A stretch of DNA of 64,000 nt, from positions 62,001-126,000 of the forward strand of contig NZ_QICS01000005.1 of NCBI RefSeq assembly GCF_003201285.1. Direction: 5' to 3'. Origin of the DNA: Lachnotalea glycerini (lineage in GTDB: Bacteria > Bacillota > Clostridia > Lachnospirales > Lachnospiraceae). Shown here in pieces: positions 9,105-19,095 of the stretch (positions are counted from its first letter, which is position 1; every line of letters starts with the position of its first letter). The position numbers and the translations under genes were made by a program. The notes beneath the pieces were generated by a model, which saw only the letters and a list, made by a program, of their open reading frames with translations, made no database searches and was not told the DNA's origin.

Positions 9105-11939
9105 TTACGATAAATATTTTTTAATGTACTTTCCTGTATAAGACTTCTTATTATGCGCTATGTCCTCCGGCGTTCCTGTTGCTACAACTATTCCGCCTCC
9201 ATCTCCGCCTTCTGGTCCAATATCAATAATATAATCTGCCGTTTTAATGACATCTAAATTGTGCTCTATGACTAAAACAGAATTACCTCCTTCAGAAAGT
9301 CTTCTTAAAATTTCAATCAACTTATGAACATCTGCAAAGTGAAGACCCGTTGTCGGCTCATCTAAAATATAGATAGTTTTTCCAGTACTTCTTTTGCTAA
9401 GCTCTGTTGCAAGTTTGATCCTTTGTGCCTCCCCGCCTGATAAAGTCGTAGATGGTTGTCCTAATCGAATATAGGAAAGCCCTACATCATTTAAGGTTTC
9501 AATTTTTCTGCGAATGGAGGGAACATTTTCAAAAAATTGGAGAGCTTCCTCCACCGTCATATTAAGTATATCATAAATATTCTTGCCTTTATATTTTACC
9601 TCAAGAGTCTCTCGATTATACCTCTTACCCTGACATACCTCACAAGGAACATAAACATCCGGTAAAAAATGCATCTCAATCTTAATAATTCCATCACCGC
9701 CACAGGCTTCACAGCGTCCGCCTTTCACATTAAAGCTAAAACGTCCCTTTTGATATCCCCTTGCTTTTGCATCCTGTGTTGTCGCAAACAAATCACGTAT
9801 CTGGTCAAAGACTCCTGTATAAGTTGCCGGATTAGATCGTGGTGTTCTTCCAATCGGAGACTGATCAATATCAATTACCTTATCAAGCTGTTCAATGCCT
9901 TCTATTTTTTTATGCTTTCCCGCAATGGTTCTGGCACGGTTTAGCTTTCTTGCCAACTCTTTATAAAGTATTTCATTTACTAATGAACTTTTTCCTGAGC
10001 CTGAAACGCCTGTTACGCAAGTCATAATTCCAAGTGGGATTTCAACATTGATATTCTTTAAGTTATTTTCTTGGGCTCCTATTATCTTCAGACAACCAGT
10101 CGGTACCCTTCTTTCCTTTGGCACAGGAATTTTAATTCTGCCACTTAGATAAGCTCCAGTTATCGATTTCATATTCTCCATAATTTCCTTGGCTGTACCC
10201 TGGGCAACCAACTCACCACCGTGCTCTCCCGCACCTGGTCCGATATCTACAATATGGTCTGCTGCCAACATTGTATCTTCATCATGCTCTACCACTAAAA
10301 GAGTGTTTCCTAATTCCTTGAGATGTATTAGAGTCTTGAGCAATTTGTCGTTATCTCTTTGATGAAGTCCAATACTTGGTTCATCCAAAATGTAAGCTAC
10401 TCCTACCAATCCCGATCCTATTTGAGTAGCAAGACGAATTCTTTGAGCCTCTCCACCTGATAACGTGCCAGTTGCTCTGGCCAATGTCAAATAATCAAGT
10501 CCAACATCAATCAGGAAACCAACTCTAGCCTTGATTTCTTTTAATACCTGCTGACCAATCAGCTCCTGTGTCTTAGTTAACTGCATATTGTCCATAAACT
10601 CTTTTAGCTTCTTAATAGACATTGATGTAACTTCATGAATATTTTTATCACAAATAGTGACTGCTAAAGATTCTTTTTTTAATCTCTGTCCATTGCATTC
10701 CTTACAAGGCGTGATTCTCATAAATGTCTCATATTCCTGCTTCATGGCATCAGAAGAAGTTTCACGGTATCGTCTCTCGACATTTTTAATAATACCCTCA
10801 AAGGAAACATCGTATACTCCTTCTCCTCTTTGTCCCTTATAATAAACTTTTACTTCTCTTCCCTTGGTACCATGAACTAATATATCCTGTACTTCATCTG
10901 ACAATTTCTCAAAGGGCATTTCTAAATCAAATTTGTATTCCTTTGCTAATGCATCCAATATAGCTCGTGTATAGCTTGTTTTATCTGTGCTCGACTGCCA
11001 TCCCATTACAGTAATAGCGCCTTGTGCAATACTAAGACTTTTATCCGGTATAATTAAGTCTATGTTAAATTCCATCTTGTAGCCAAGACCATAACAGTCC
11101 GGGCATGCTCCAAAGGGATTGTTAAAAGAAAAACTCCTGGGTTCTATTTCATCAACGCTGATTCCACAGTCCGGACAAGAGAAGCTCTGACTGAAATTGA
11201 TTGGATTAGCATCGGCTACATCTACAATTAATAGTCCCTCAGCTAACTCCAAAACTGTTTCTATTGAATCTGTAAGTCTCTTTTCAATACCCTGTTTCAC
11301 CACAAGGCGGTCAACAATAATTTCAATATTATGCTTTTTATTCTTATCCAGCTTAATATCCTCAGCCAGCTCATATAGATTACCATCTACTCTCACTCGA
11401 ACATAGCCACTTTTTTTTGCCTGTTCAAATAATTTATTATGCTCACCTTTTCTTCCTCTCACAACTGGGGCTAAAAGCTGTATCTTGGTTCTCTCTGGAA
11501 GAAGCATAATCTGATCAACCATTTGATCGACTGTTTGTCTTTTTATTTCTTTACCACAACTCGGGCAATGAGGTATACCAATTCTTGCATATAGCAAACG
11601 AAAATAATCATATATCTCTGTTACCGTTCCTACGGTTGATCTGGGATTTCGATTGGTTGATTTTTGATCAATCGATATGGCCGGACTTAACCCCTCTATA
11701 CTTTCTACATTTGGTTTTTCCATCTGTCCTAGAAATTGCCTTGCATAAGAAGACAGTGATTCCATATATCGCCTTTGTCCTTCTGCATATATCGTATCAA
11801 ACGCAAGGGAGGACTTTCCTGATCCGCTAAGACCTGTTAATACAACGAATTCGTTACGTGGAATATCCACGTCTATATTTTTTAGATTATGCTCATTTGC
11901 TCCTCTAATTTTAATATATTGTCTGTTTTTTTTTGTCAT
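9105..11939 (-). CDS. uvrA: Excinuclease ABC subunit A
   Basis: A 944-residue UvrA, the damage-sensing ATPase of nucleotide excision repair, which loads UvrB on DNA. It has the two ABC modules of the family: Walker [20 protein letters not shown] (about 35-53) and [15 protein letters not shown] (about 640), signature motifs [13 protein letters not shown] and [13 protein letters not shown], and Walker [13 protein letters not shown] and [12 protein letters not shown]. Zinc knuckles CPSCG, CPDCG...CPDC and CEACGGDG...CEVCQG are intact. The length is normal. The ATG at 11939 follows AGAGGTGC. A promoter with an SOS-like box lies about 120 bp upstream, consistent with damage induction alongside uvrB. 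Confidence 0.97.
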   Translation of the reverse strand: MTKKNRQYIKIRGANEHNLKNIDVDIPRNEFVVLTGLSGSGKSSLAFDTIYAEGQRRYMESLSSYARQFLGQMEKPNVESIEGLSPAISIDQKSTNRNPRSTVGTVTEIYDYFRLLYARIGIPHCPSCGKEIKRQTVDQMVDQIMLLPERTKIQLLAPVVRGRKGEHNKLFEQAKKSGYVRVRVDGNLYELAEDIKLDKNKKHNIEIIVDRLVVKQGIEKRLTDSIETVLELAEGLLIVDVADANPINFSQSFSCPDCGISVDEIEPRSFSFNNPFGACPDCYGLGYKMEFNIDLIIPDKSLSIAQGAITVMGWQSSTDKTSYTRAILDALAKEYKFDLEMPFEKLSDEVQDILVHGTKGREVKVYYKGQRGEGVYDVSFEGIIKNVERRYRETSSDAMKQEYETFMRITPCKECNGQRLKKESLAVTICDKNIHEVTSMSIKKLKEFMDNMQLTKTQELIGQQVLKEIKARVGFLIDVGLDYLTLARATGTLSGGEAQRIRLATQIGSGLVGVAYILDEPSIGLHQRDNDKLLKTLIHLKELGNTLLVVEHDEDTMLAADHIVDIGPGAGEHGGELVAQGTAKEIMENMKSITGAYLSGRIKIPVPKERRVPTGCLKIIGAQENNLKNINVEIPLGIMTCVTGVSGSGKSSLVNEILYKELARKLNRARTIAGKHKKIEGIEQLDKVIDIDQSPIGRTPRSNPATYTGVFDQIRDLFATTQDAKARGYQKGRFSFNVKGGRCEACGGDGIIKIEMHFLPDVYVPCEVCQGKRYNRETLEVKYKGKNIYDILNMTVEEALQFFENVPSIRRKIETLNDVGLSYIRLGQPSTTLSGGEAQRIKLATELSKRSTGKTIYILDEPTTGLHFADVHKLIEILRRLSEGGNSVLVIEHNLDVIKTADYIIDIGPEGGDGGGIVVATGTPEDIAHNKKSYTGKYIKKYLS

Positions 11940-12055
11940 TTTGCACCTCTTAAGTTTTCATCTGCCCAAAGTACCTGATATAACATTGTTCGTCATTTTT
12001 ATTACTGCTATGCTATAATATCAAAAAACTTTCTGATATTCTTTTGATAAGTTAT

Positions 12056-12083
12056 ATTATATCATTTATTATTCTTTTTGCAA
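12056..12083 (-). promoter_or_regulatory. uvrA promoter
   Basis: Minus strand: -35 TTGCAA (12078-12083), 16-bp spacer, -10 TATAAT (12056-12061). The -35 overlaps the SOS-like box at 12081-12094. Confidence 0.7.
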
Positions 12084-12094
12084 ACATTTGTTCT
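12081..12094. promoter_or_regulatory. SOS (LexA) box-like site upstream of uvrA
   Basis: CAAACATTTGTTCT, which on the minus strand reads AGAACAAATGTTTG. This is close to the Bacillus-type LexA consensus CGAAC-N4-GTTCG. It overlaps the -35 of uvrA, and a matching site lies upstream of uvrB. Confidence 0.7.
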
Positions 12095-12140
12095 ATTATT
12101 TTATAAAATAGTCTTAAGAGTTCTTGTTTTTATATTTTAA

Positions 12141-13079
12141 TCACTGTCGAGACAGTTTTTTTACCTTTATTACCGTTTTTAAAAAGTATATAAGAGCAAA
12201 TAAAATAGCAGCCATAATAAGAAGAAGTAAGAGCATAGCAAGTATCAAACGAAGCATTTTATATGGATAAACATAATTAGAATATACTCCATTTACACCC
12301 ATAAATCGTAATTCTAATACACTTTTTCTGCTATCAATTGTATGTACAAAAACTGTTATTCCGTTTTTCTTTAGTTTTTTACATATTTCTTTGGTTATGT
12401 ATTTTTGGGGAATCGTTAACACCTTTATATTTTTTTCTACACAAAAGTCTAAAATATTGTCAATACCATTTTCTCTAAGCTCACTTTTCATATGATACAA
12501 CGTAAATATGTAATTTTCAAAGGAAAATCTTTCCCTTATCTGCTCGTAATTTTCATAATTATAAAACTGAATAACAAATTGCCTTTTATAATCAGTATAG
12601 CCTATTTTTTCAGCTGCTTCTTCAATGCTCTCAAGTATTGCAATGACTTGGCCAGCTTCTAGTTTTGTGTCTGTAATAAAATAGACATCAGGATTATCTC
12701 TGGCGAATTGCAATACTGCCTCTAGATCAAGTGGTGTGTATATTCCATATATTTTAGATGACATAAATGTCTCATAATCCGGTATATTTTCATTTGAAAA
12801 ACCATCTTTGAAATCATCGCTCCACTTATGTCTGCACACCAGTTTACCATCACTTGTATATAAAAAATCAATTTCCATTAATCGATTTCCCATTGAATAT
12901 GAATACTCCAAAGCTTCTTTTGAATTCGTATATTCTAATCCGTCTATACCTCCAAGAGCATGAGCTACATAATGATATTTCTTATAATAAGGCTGTCTCA
13001 CCCAAAACATCCCTGTAACAAATGCAATTACCAATATTCCAATAACAAATAATACTAACTTTTTTCTATATTTTTTCAT
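12141..13079 (-). CDS. Membrane-anchored GDPD-like phosphodiesterase family protein
   Basis: A 312-residue protein with an N-terminal membrane anchor (about 9-28), a glycerophosphodiester phosphodiesterase-like TIM-barrel domain (about 36-270) and a C-terminal hydrophobic helix (about 280-302). The start of the barrel reads AHALGGIDGLEYTNSKEAL then MEIDFLYTSDGKLVCRHKW, matching the GDPD pattern but with the usual HRG changed to HAL and the usual HD changed to HK. The MEID acid residues are kept. Activity on phosphodiesters is plausible but not certain; it may be a membrane-lipid or teichoic-acid enzyme. It lies 109 bp downstream of the histidine kinase gene, and the gap holds the same 19-bp box found before the response regulator. 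Confidence 0.75.
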   Translation of the reverse strand: MKKYRKKLVLFVIGILVIAFVTGMFWVRQPYYKKYHYVAHALGGIDGLEYTNSKEALEYSYSMGNRLMEIDFLYTSDGKLVCRHKWSDDFKDGFSNENIPDYETFMSSKIYGIYTPLDLEAVLQFARDNPDVYFITDTKLEAGQVIAILESIEEAAEKIGYTDYKRQFVIQFYNYENYEQIRERFSFENYIFTLYHMKSELRENGIDNILDFCVEKNIKVLTIPQKYITKEICKKLKKNGITVFVHTIDSRKSVLELRFMGVNGVYSNYVYPYKMLRLILAMLLLLLIMAAILFALIYFLKTVIKVKKLSRQ

Positions 13080-13161
13080 TAGACCCTATCCTTTAACAAA
13101 TTCAATATCTATCTATTATTTCAAAATATAAGATAGTTATCTTTCATTGTTTTATTCGTCT

Positions 13162-13180
13162 AATGTGTAATCCATGTGAA
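13162..13180. promoter_or_regulatory. Candidate response-regulator box, copy 2
   Basis: AATGTGTAATCCATGTGAA; on the minus strand two TT(C/A)ACAT half-sites spaced 10 bp, a direct-repeat layout typical of OmpR-family regulators. It matches the box at 15349-15367 at 17 of 19 positions and precedes the GDPD-like gene. Confidence 0.65.
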
Positions 13181-13188
13181 ATTGATCT

Positions 13189-14601
13189 TTATTCGGGAAT
13201 CCAAAATGAAAATTCAACTCCATCATCTCTGTTTTCTACTCCTACTTTACCTCCATGTAAAATAATATTGGCTTTTACGATTGCTAATCCAACACCGTAA
13301 TTATTACTATCTCTCGTTCTCGATTGATCTGTTTTATAAAATACTTTCCATATATTTTTCATTTCTTCGTGCGGAATGAAGCTTCCATAGTTATATACCT
13401 TGAACAAAAAGCCCTTGTCACACTCTGCTATATTCACTTTAATAATGCCATATTGACTCGTATAATGGATTGCATTTTCTATATAGTTAAAAGCAGCTCG
13501 TTCTATTAAGTGATAATCTCCATGGATTCTACAATCAACATCTCCCTCTATACTAAAAAGTATTTGACGCTTTTTTATCTGCTCAGAAAAGCACATTTCT
13601 ATTCCATCAATAAGCTGCTTTGCCTGGAAATCTGTTTTTCTAATTTGCCAATCTACTCGTTCCATAATAGAAAGCTCTAGCATCTCTTTAACCAGATAGT
13701 CCATTTTATTGCATTCCATAATAATGACATCGCAATATTTATTCATTTTTTCCGGTGTATCCGCCACTGCATACTTTAGTCCTTCTGCGTACCCTTTTAC
13801 GGCAGATATAGGTGTCTTTAGTTCATGAGACATATTTCTTACAAGTGCTTTCCTGTCATTAATATCCTGCCTTAACCCATCTATGCTTATGCTTAATTGA
13901 TCTGATATCTCATTAATAGTTTCAGCCAACGCTCCTATTTCATTGTTAGACTTAATTGAAAGCTTATTATTAAAATTAAGCTTAGAGATTTCTTTAGCAT
14001 GCTTACTGATTTCCAGAATTGGCCTTGTGATACTTTTGGAAAAAAAGAAAATAAACAGAAAACCGATTATTAACAGAATCAATGCTGTTACTTCCACAAG
14101 CCTGTTAGCGGTCCCTATATTTTCATATACGCTTTGAACAGACCTCGTCAAAATAATATATTTGATACCATTCTCGTCCTGAAAGTTGGTTACACACACC
14201 AATCGCACAATATTATCATCATCTCTGTTAATTTGTGAATAAAAAATCCCTTGTTCTTCCAACGCACTTTTACCATTTTCAATAACGCTGCTTGTCCTTT
14301 TTGATAGCTTTGACTTTGTATTTTTATCAGTCTTAGAGGTATATAAAAGATTGTAATTTTCATCTGCAATACGAACCCATATTCCCCACGTACCATCTAT
14401 CATTTCAATAAAATTTTCAACTGTATCTTGACTTTCGCAATAAACTCTTTCAATTTCTGCACTGGTATCTTTCATCCTCTTTTGCGTTTGTCTTAGATAA
14501 TGCTCTTTAATCAGTGAGATATTAATAATCACATTTCCTGCCACTAATATAAGCATAAAGAGAGTAAATATCATAAAAAGACTTTTTCTAATAGATTTCA
14601 A
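13189..14601 (-). CDS. Sensor histidine kinase of a two-component system
   Basis: A 470-residue membrane kinase. A transmembrane helix (about 9-30) is followed by an extracytoplasmic sensor region (about 31-168), a second helix (about 170-189), a HAMP linker (about 190-240), the dimerisation/phosphoacceptor helix with SHELKTPISAVKGYAEG (His259) and a HATPase domain with N-box NYIENAIHY and G-box NNYGVGLAIVKANIILHGG. The signal it senses is not evident. The first codon appears to be TTG, inside the last codons of the response regulator gene (14-bp overlap), so the pair is translationally coupled. An ATG ten codons in (Met10) is an alternative start. Confidence 0.9.
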   Translation of the reverse strand: MKSIRKSLFMIFTLFMLILVAGNVIINISLIKEHYLRQTQKRMKDTSAEIERVYCESQDTVENFIEMIDGTWGIWVRIADENYNLLYTSKTDKNTKSKLSKRTSSVIENGKSALEEQGIFYSQINRDDDNIVRLVCVTNFQDENGIKYIILTRSVQSVYENIGTANRLVEVTALILLIIGFLFIFFFSKSITRPILEISKHAKEISKLNFNNKLSIKSNNEIGALAETINEISDQLSISIDGLRQDINDRKALVRNMSHELKTPISAVKGYAEGLKYAVADTPEKMNKYCDVIIMECNKMDYLVKEMLELSIMERVDWQIRKTDFQAKQLIDGIEMCFSEQIKKRQILFSIEGDVDCRIHGDYHLIERAAFNYIENAIHYTSQYGIIKVNIAECDKGFLFKVYNYGSFIPHEEMKNIWKVFYKTDQSRTRDSNNYGVGLAIVKANIILHGGKVGVENRDDGVEFSFWIPE

Positions 14602-15259
14602 AGCTGTATCCCTGCCCTCTCATCGTTTTTATATAGTCACCGCATTCACCTAGTTTAGATCTTATCATTTTAATATGAGTATCCACAGTTCTTTCGCTTC
14701 CTTCGTAATCATAACCCCATATAGTGGTAACAATCTGGTAACGATTTAAAACGATACCTTTATTTTTAACTAAATATATTAGCAATTGATATTCCTTGTT
14801 ATTCAGTCTGACAAATTTAGCATTGACATAAACCTTCTGCTTTAGCTGATTGATAGATATATTTCCTGCTATAAGCGGCTCTGTCTGCTCTATATTATTT
14901 CTCCTGAATTGCGTATTTACTCTGGCCAGAAGAACCTCATAACTGAAAGGCTTCGCAATATAGTCATCGGCACCATTTGTTAACCCTTCAACTTCATCCT
15001 TACTCTCACTTAAAGCAGTCAGCATAATGATGGGTACATTGGAATACTCACGTATTTCCTCTAATACTTTCCATCCATCCACTTTAGGCATCAGCACATC
15101 CAAAATAACCAAATCAATATCTTCTGATTCAAAATATAGTTCCAACGCTTCTTCGCCATCCCTTGCCTTTAGCACATAGTAGCCTTCCTTTTCCAAAATG
15201 TCCTGCAACAAATCTCCTAATACTATTTCATCATCCGCAATTAAAATTTTTCCTTTCAT
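14588..15259 (-). CDS. OmpR/PhoB-family response regulator
   Basis: A 223-residue regulator. Receiver domain: acidic pocket DDE (10-11 region), phosphoacceptor Asp54 in LVILDVLMPK, Thr in IIMLTALSE and Lys in DDYIAKPF. The C-terminal winged helix (about 125-223) shows VNAKFVRLNNKEYQLLIYL and the recognition-helix region SERTVDTHIKMIRSKLG. A longer in-frame start exists at 15343, but GGAGGAG lies just before the tandem ATG ATG at 15262/15259, so the short form is chosen. It is the first gene of the two-component operon and probably regulates itself and the GDPD-like gene through the shared 19-bp box. Confidence 0.93.
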   Translation of the reverse strand: MKGKILIADDEIVLGDLLQDILEKEGYYVLKARDGEEALELYFESEDIDLVILDVLMPKVDGWKVLEEIREYSNVPIIMLTALSESKDEVEGLTNGADDYIAKPFSYEVLLARVNTQFRRNNIEQTEPLIAGNISINQLKQKVYVNAKFVRLNNKEYQLLIYLVKNKGIVLNRYQIVTTIWGYDYEGSERTVDTHIKMIRSKLGECGDYIKTMRGQGYSFEIY

Positions 15260-15348
15260 CATTTGCTCCTCCATTACTGCAAAATCTATTTTTATTATCG
15301 TCAATGTCTTATTTTTGTTACAATATCCCATTATATATATCACATAGA

Positions 15349-15367
15349 AATGTGTAATGAATGTGAA
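15349..15367. promoter_or_regulatory. Candidate response-regulator box, copy 1, in the RR/HK promoter
   Basis: AATGTGTAATGAATGTGAA. On the minus strand the second half-site TTACAC acts as a -35, with TATAAT 16 bp further on. The placement suits autoregulation. Confidence 0.65.
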
Positions 15368-15433
15368 TTAATTTTGTATCAGTTAGCCCTTTTTCTATGT
15401 ATGAAGTTCTTTTCAATATAAATTTCTAAAGAA

Positions 15434-15495
15434 ACAAAAAATATCCTCTCTGTTATGACGATTAACGTCTATAATAGAAAAGATACTCTTTGAAA
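15434..15495 (-). terminator. Probable terminator after uvrB
   Basis: An imperfect hairpin centred on GACG-TTAAT-CGTC, with longer imperfect flanking arms, followed on the minus strand by a T-rich run. It starts about 10 bp after the uvrB stop codon. Confidence 0.5.
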
Positions 15496-15505
15496 ATTCA
15501 ACTTT

Positions 15506-17491
15506 TTATTCCAATCCCAAAAGCATCTGTTTTAGCTCTGTCATCTTATCTCTAAGCTCTGCTGCTGCTTCAAAATTAAGTTCTGCTGCCGCCTGCTTCA
15601 TTTGCTTGGTAATCTTATTTATAATCTTTTCAAGCTCTTCCTTGCTCATTGATTCAGGATCTTTCATAATCTGCATTTCCTGTTTAGCAACTGCTTTAGA
15701 AATGCTGATTAATTCACGTACTGCCTTTTGAATAGTCTTAGGTGTGATACCATGCTCTTTGTTATATTGTTTCTGAATTTCTCTTCTCCTATTTGTTTCT
15801 CCAATGGCAGTCTGCATAGAGTCTGTAATATGATCTGCATACATTATTACTCTACCCTCTGAATTTCTTGCAGCTCGTCCAACTGTCTGTATCAGAGATG
15901 TAGCGGATCGTAAAAATCCCTCTTTATCTGCATCTAAAATAGCCACTAGTGTAATTTCTGGTATATCAAGACCTTCTCTAAGAAGGTTGATACCAACCAA
16001 CACATCAAACACATCAAGCCTCATATCCCGAATAATTTCAGAGCGCTCCAACGTATCAATATCTGAATGCAAATATTTTACTCTAATACCAACCTCTCTC
16101 ATATAATTGGTTAAATCTTCAGCCATTTTCTTGGTAAGAGTCGTAATCAAAATTTTATTTTTGTTTTTTGTTTCTTTATTGACTTCGCTAATCAAATCGT
16201 CAATCTGACCTTCAATTGGTCTTACTTCAATCTTTGGATCTAACAGGCCTGTCGGTCGGATGATTTGTTCTGTTCGAAGCAGTTCATGCTCTCTCTCGTA
16301 TATAGATGGTGTAGCAGATACAAAAAGCATTTGATTGATTTTACTTTCAAATTCTGTAAAATTAAGTGGTCTGTTATCCTTAGCAGAGGGTAAACGAAAC
16401 CCATAGTCTACAAGTGTGGTTTTTCTAGACTGATCACCTGCATACATGCCTCGTACCTGTGGGATGGTAATATGTGATTCGTCAACGATAATCAAAAAGT
16501 CTTCCGGAAAATAATCAATTAAAGTATGTGGAGGCTGTCCCGGTTTTAGACCTGACATTTGTCTGGAATAATTCTCAATGCCAGAACAAAAACCTGTTTC
16601 CTTCAGCATTTCAATATCAAAATTTGTACGTTCTGAGATTCTTTGAGCCTCTAAGAGTTTGTCCTGACTTTTAAAATATTTGGCTCTTTCCTCTAACTCC
16701 TCTTCTATCTCCATTGTTGCCTTTTTTATTTTCTCTTGTGGTACCACATAATGTGAAGCCGGAAAAATTCCTATATGTTCAAGGGTTCCTTTAATCTCAC
16801 CCGTTAATACATCGACCTGCGTGATTCGGTCAATTTCATCTCCGAAAAATTCTATTCTGACAGCCAAATCACTATAATCTGCCGGAATTACCTCCAAAAC
16901 ATCTCCGCGTACACGAAAAGTGCCTCGCTTAAAATCCATATCATTTCTTGTATACTGAATATCAATTAATCTTCGGATCACTTCATCTCTGTCCTTATTC
17001 ATTCCCGGTCTCAATGATATCATCATCTTCTCATAATCAACCGGTGAACCAAGACCATAGATACAAGAAACACTCGAAATGATAATAACATCTTTACGTT
17101 CAATCAGTGAAGCGGTTGCCGATAATCTTAATTTATCTATTTCATCATTAATAGCAGAATCCTTTGCAATATAGGTATCCGTCGACGGAACATATGCCTC
17201 CGGCTGATAATAGTCATAGTAGCTCACAAAATATTCCACGGCATTTTCCGGAAAAAACTCCTTGAATTCACTGTATAACTGACCTGCCAAGGTCTTATTA
17301 TGTGCGATAATCAAGGTAGGGCGATTCAATTGCTGTATGACATTAGCCATAGTAAAGGTCTTCCCTGAACCTGTAACACCAAGCAATGTCTGAAATTGAT
17401 TCCCTTCCTTAAAGCCTGTAACTAATTCAGAAATCGCCTGTGGTTGGTCACCCGTTGGCTGATATTCCGATACTAATTTGAAATGCCCCAT
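15506..17491 (-). CDS. uvrB: Excinuclease ABC subunit B
   Basis: A 661-residue UvrB, the helicase-like damage-verification subunit of nucleotide excision repair. Walker [16 protein letters not shown] (about 39-53), the beta-hairpin [25 protein letters not shown] box, SATPS, the C-terminal helicase motifs [12 protein letters not shown] and QTVGRAARN, and a C-terminal UVR coiled-coil that binds UvrC ([21 protein letters not shown]) are all visible. An in-frame ATG at 17509 overlaps the GGAGG sequence itself, so the ATG at 17491 ([10 protein letters not shown]) is the better start and gives the usual family length. It has its own SOS-type promoter. Confidence 0.97.
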   Translation of the reverse strand: MGHFKLVSEYQPTGDQPQAISELVTGFKEGNQFQTLLGVTGSGKTFTMANVIQQLNRPTLIIAHNKTLAGQLYSEFKEFFPENAVEYFVSYYDYYQPEAYVPSTDTYIAKDSAINDEIDKLRLSATASLIERKDVIIISSVSCIYGLGSPVDYEKMMISLRPGMNKDRDEVIRRLIDIQYTRNDMDFKRGTFRVRGDVLEVIPADYSDLAVRIEFFGDEIDRITQVDVLTGEIKGTLEHIGIFPASHYVVPQEKIKKATMEIEEELEERAKYFKSQDKLLEAQRISERTNFDIEMLKETGFCSGIENYSRQMSGLKPGQPPHTLIDYFPEDFLIIVDESHITIPQVRGMYAGDQSRKTTLVDYGFRLPSAKDNRPLNFTEFESKINQMLFVSATPSIYEREHELLRTEQIIRPTGLLDPKIEVRPIEGQIDDLISEVNKETKNKNKILITTLTKKMAEDLTNYMREVGIRVKYLHSDIDTLERSEIIRDMRLDVFDVLVGINLLREGLDIPEITLVAILDADKEGFLRSATSLIQTVGRAARNSEGRVIMYADHITDSMQTAIGETNRRREIQKQYNKEHGITPKTIQKAVRELISISKAVAKQEMQIMKDPESMSKEELEKIINKITKQMKQAAAELNFEAAAELRDKMTELKQMLLGLE

Positions 17492-17556
17492 ATGCTTTGA
17501 TACCTCCATTTTAAAACATCTTACAATTCATACTATTTCTGCAATAATCATTAATC

Positions 17557-17585
17557 ATTATATCACAACGCATATATTTTATCAA
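17557..17585 (-). promoter_or_regulatory. uvrB promoter
   Basis: Minus strand -35 TTGATA (17580-17585), 17-bp spacer, -10 TATAAT (17557-17562). The -35 overlaps the SOS-like box at 17583-17596. Confidence 0.75.
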
Positions 17586-17596
17586 ACAAATGTTCG
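17583..17596. promoter_or_regulatory. SOS (LexA) box-like site upstream of uvrB
   Basis: CAAACAAATGTTCG, minus strand CGAACATTTGTTTG; close to CGAAC-N4-GTTCG and nearly the same as the uvrA site. It overlaps the promoter -35, the classic place for LexA repression. Confidence 0.75.
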
Positions 17597-17636
17597 CTTG
17601 CTTCTAGATTTTATAAACTTGTATCATCGTTTGGCA

Positions 17637-18989
17637 TTAATCACAACATCTTTTTTTAATTAAATTCTGATACCAGTACGCAGAATCTTTCCAAATTCTA
17701 TTTTGAGATTCATAATCAACATAAATCAAACCAAAGCGTTGGGAATATCCTTGATTCCATTCGAAATTATCCAACAGCGACCATTGAAAATAACCTCGTA
17801 TATCAACCCCATCTGATATCGCTCGTTCCATCTCCTTTAAATATCTTTGAAGAAAGTTAATTCTGTCAAAATCATGCACTTTTTTGTCTAACGATATAAC
17901 GTCACGGCAAGAGACTCCATTTTCTGTAATGTATATTGGCATGTGATAACGCTCCTGTAAAAATCTTGGTCCCCAATACAAGCATTCTGGCGTAACTGGC
18001 CAGCCTGCTGCTGTTGTAGGAAAACCTTCGTATCGCTTTACCTCCTCTGGTTTTCCATTCTTTCCCATATAAATACATTTTCCGTTATAAATATTCTGTC
18101 CATACATATCAATGGGCTGTGATATCAGTTTCATATCTTCATCAGTTATTTTAGGCAAATATCTTTCATAGAGTTTTAAACCTTCTTCCGGATAATGTCC
18201 AAGCAAAACTGGATCTGACCACCATGCTACATTCCATGTCCAATTGCTGATTTCCTGCATGGAAAATAAATGTTGTCTGGCAGCCTCAATATCTTCCGGC
18301 TTTTTTGTTTTTGGATAGCTCATAGCTCCTGTCGGTGCATAACCTACCCAAATTTGCTGCTTGGCTTTCTGGCGTAGCATCTGTACTGCTCGTCCATGTG
18401 CCTTTAATGCATTGTGTGCCATTAAAAAAGTATCCTGTATTGGAGCTTTGAGCCCAGGTGCATGCTCACCATTTAAGTAGCCAAGCCCAATAAAGCACTG
18501 TGGCTCATTGAGTGTAAAAAAATGAGTCACTCGATCGCTGAAACGTTCCGAAATAAGTCCTGCATACTCACCAAACCATTCTACAATATCTTTATTCATA
18601 AAACCGCCCATTTTATATAACTCATAAGGTAGCTCCCAATGGTATAATGTTATATAAGGCTCAATGCCAGACTTTAATAATTCATCAACCAACTCACTAT
18701 AGAACAAAATTCCCCTCTCATTGACCTTTCCCGTTCCCATCGGAAGCACTCTAGACCAATCTATGGAAAAACGATATCCATTTAGTCCAAGCTCTTTCAT
18801 TATTTTCACATCATCTCTAAACCGATGATAATGATCACATGCAATCTCGCCTGTATGACCTTCGTAAATTCTTCCCTCTTCCTTTGTAAATACATCCCAT
18901 ATATGCTTTCCTTTTCCATCTTCTTGCGTTGCTCCCTCTATCTGATAAGCGCTAGTCGCCGTTCCCCAGATAAAATTCTTTTGAAACAT
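17637..18989 (-). CDS. 6-phospho-/beta-glucosidase-type enzyme, glycoside hydrolase family 1
   Basis: A 450-residue cytosolic GH1 retaining beta-glycosidase. The N-terminal signature is FIWGTATSAYQIEGA (6-20). The acid/base Glu162 lies in FTLNEP and the nucleophile Glu356 in YITENG; the aglycone region WSLLDNFEWNQGYSQRFG is complete. There is no signal peptide, so it hydrolyses imported beta-glucosides such as cellobiose. The Trp in FEWNQG fits a plain beta-glucosidase better than a 6-phospho enzyme, and no PTS gene is adjacent. The upstream LacI-type regulator gene is the likely controller. AGGAGGTAAATT precedes the ATG. Confidence 0.9.
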   Translation of the reverse strand: MFQKNFIWGTATSAYQIEGATQEDGKGKHIWDVFTKEEGRIYEGHTGEIACDHYHRFRDDVKIMKELGLNGYRFSIDWSRVLPMGTGKVNERGILFYSELVDELLKSGIEPYITLYHWELPYELYKMGGFMNKDIVEWFGEYAGLISERFSDRVTHFFTLNEPQCFIGLGYLNGEHAPGLKAPIQDTFLMAHNALKAHGRAVQMLRQKAKQQIWVGYAPTGAMSYPKTKKPEDIEAARQHLFSMQEISNWTWNVAWWSDPVLLGHYPEEGLKLYERYLPKITDEDMKLISQPIDMYGQNIYNGKCIYMGKNGKPEEVKRYEGFPTTAAGWPVTPECLYWGPRFLQERYHMPIYITENGVSCRDVISLDKKVHDFDRINFLQRYLKEMERAISDGVDIRGYFQWSLLDNFEWNQGYSQRFGLIYVDYESQNRIWKDSAYWYQNLIKKRCCD

Positions 18990-19078
18990 AATTTACCTCC
19001 TATTCACTTTAAGGATTTCTGTGAAATTTTCTTAACCCCTATAATTTTGATATGTCTCAATAATGCACATCCGTTACC

Positions 19079-19093
19079 TTAGTTTCAAACTAA
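19079..19093. promoter_or_regulatory. 15-bp palindrome, candidate operator upstream of the GH1 gene
   Basis: TTAGTTTCAAACTAA, a perfect palindrome with one central base, sits about 90 bp upstream of the beta-glucosidase start and just after the regulator stop codon. The shape is right for a LacI-family operator, though the sequence differs from the repeat before the regulator itself. Confidence 0.45.
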
Positions 19094-19095
19094 TT

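Noticed and set aside
11975-11995. ACGAACAATGTT as another SOS box near uvrA
   Set aside because: The half-sites are one base too close; the box at 12081-12094 is better placed and better matched.
15260-15343. Extended start of the response regulator
   Set aside because: The extra residues are not part of the receiver fold, and GGAGGAG directly precedes the internal ATG pair.
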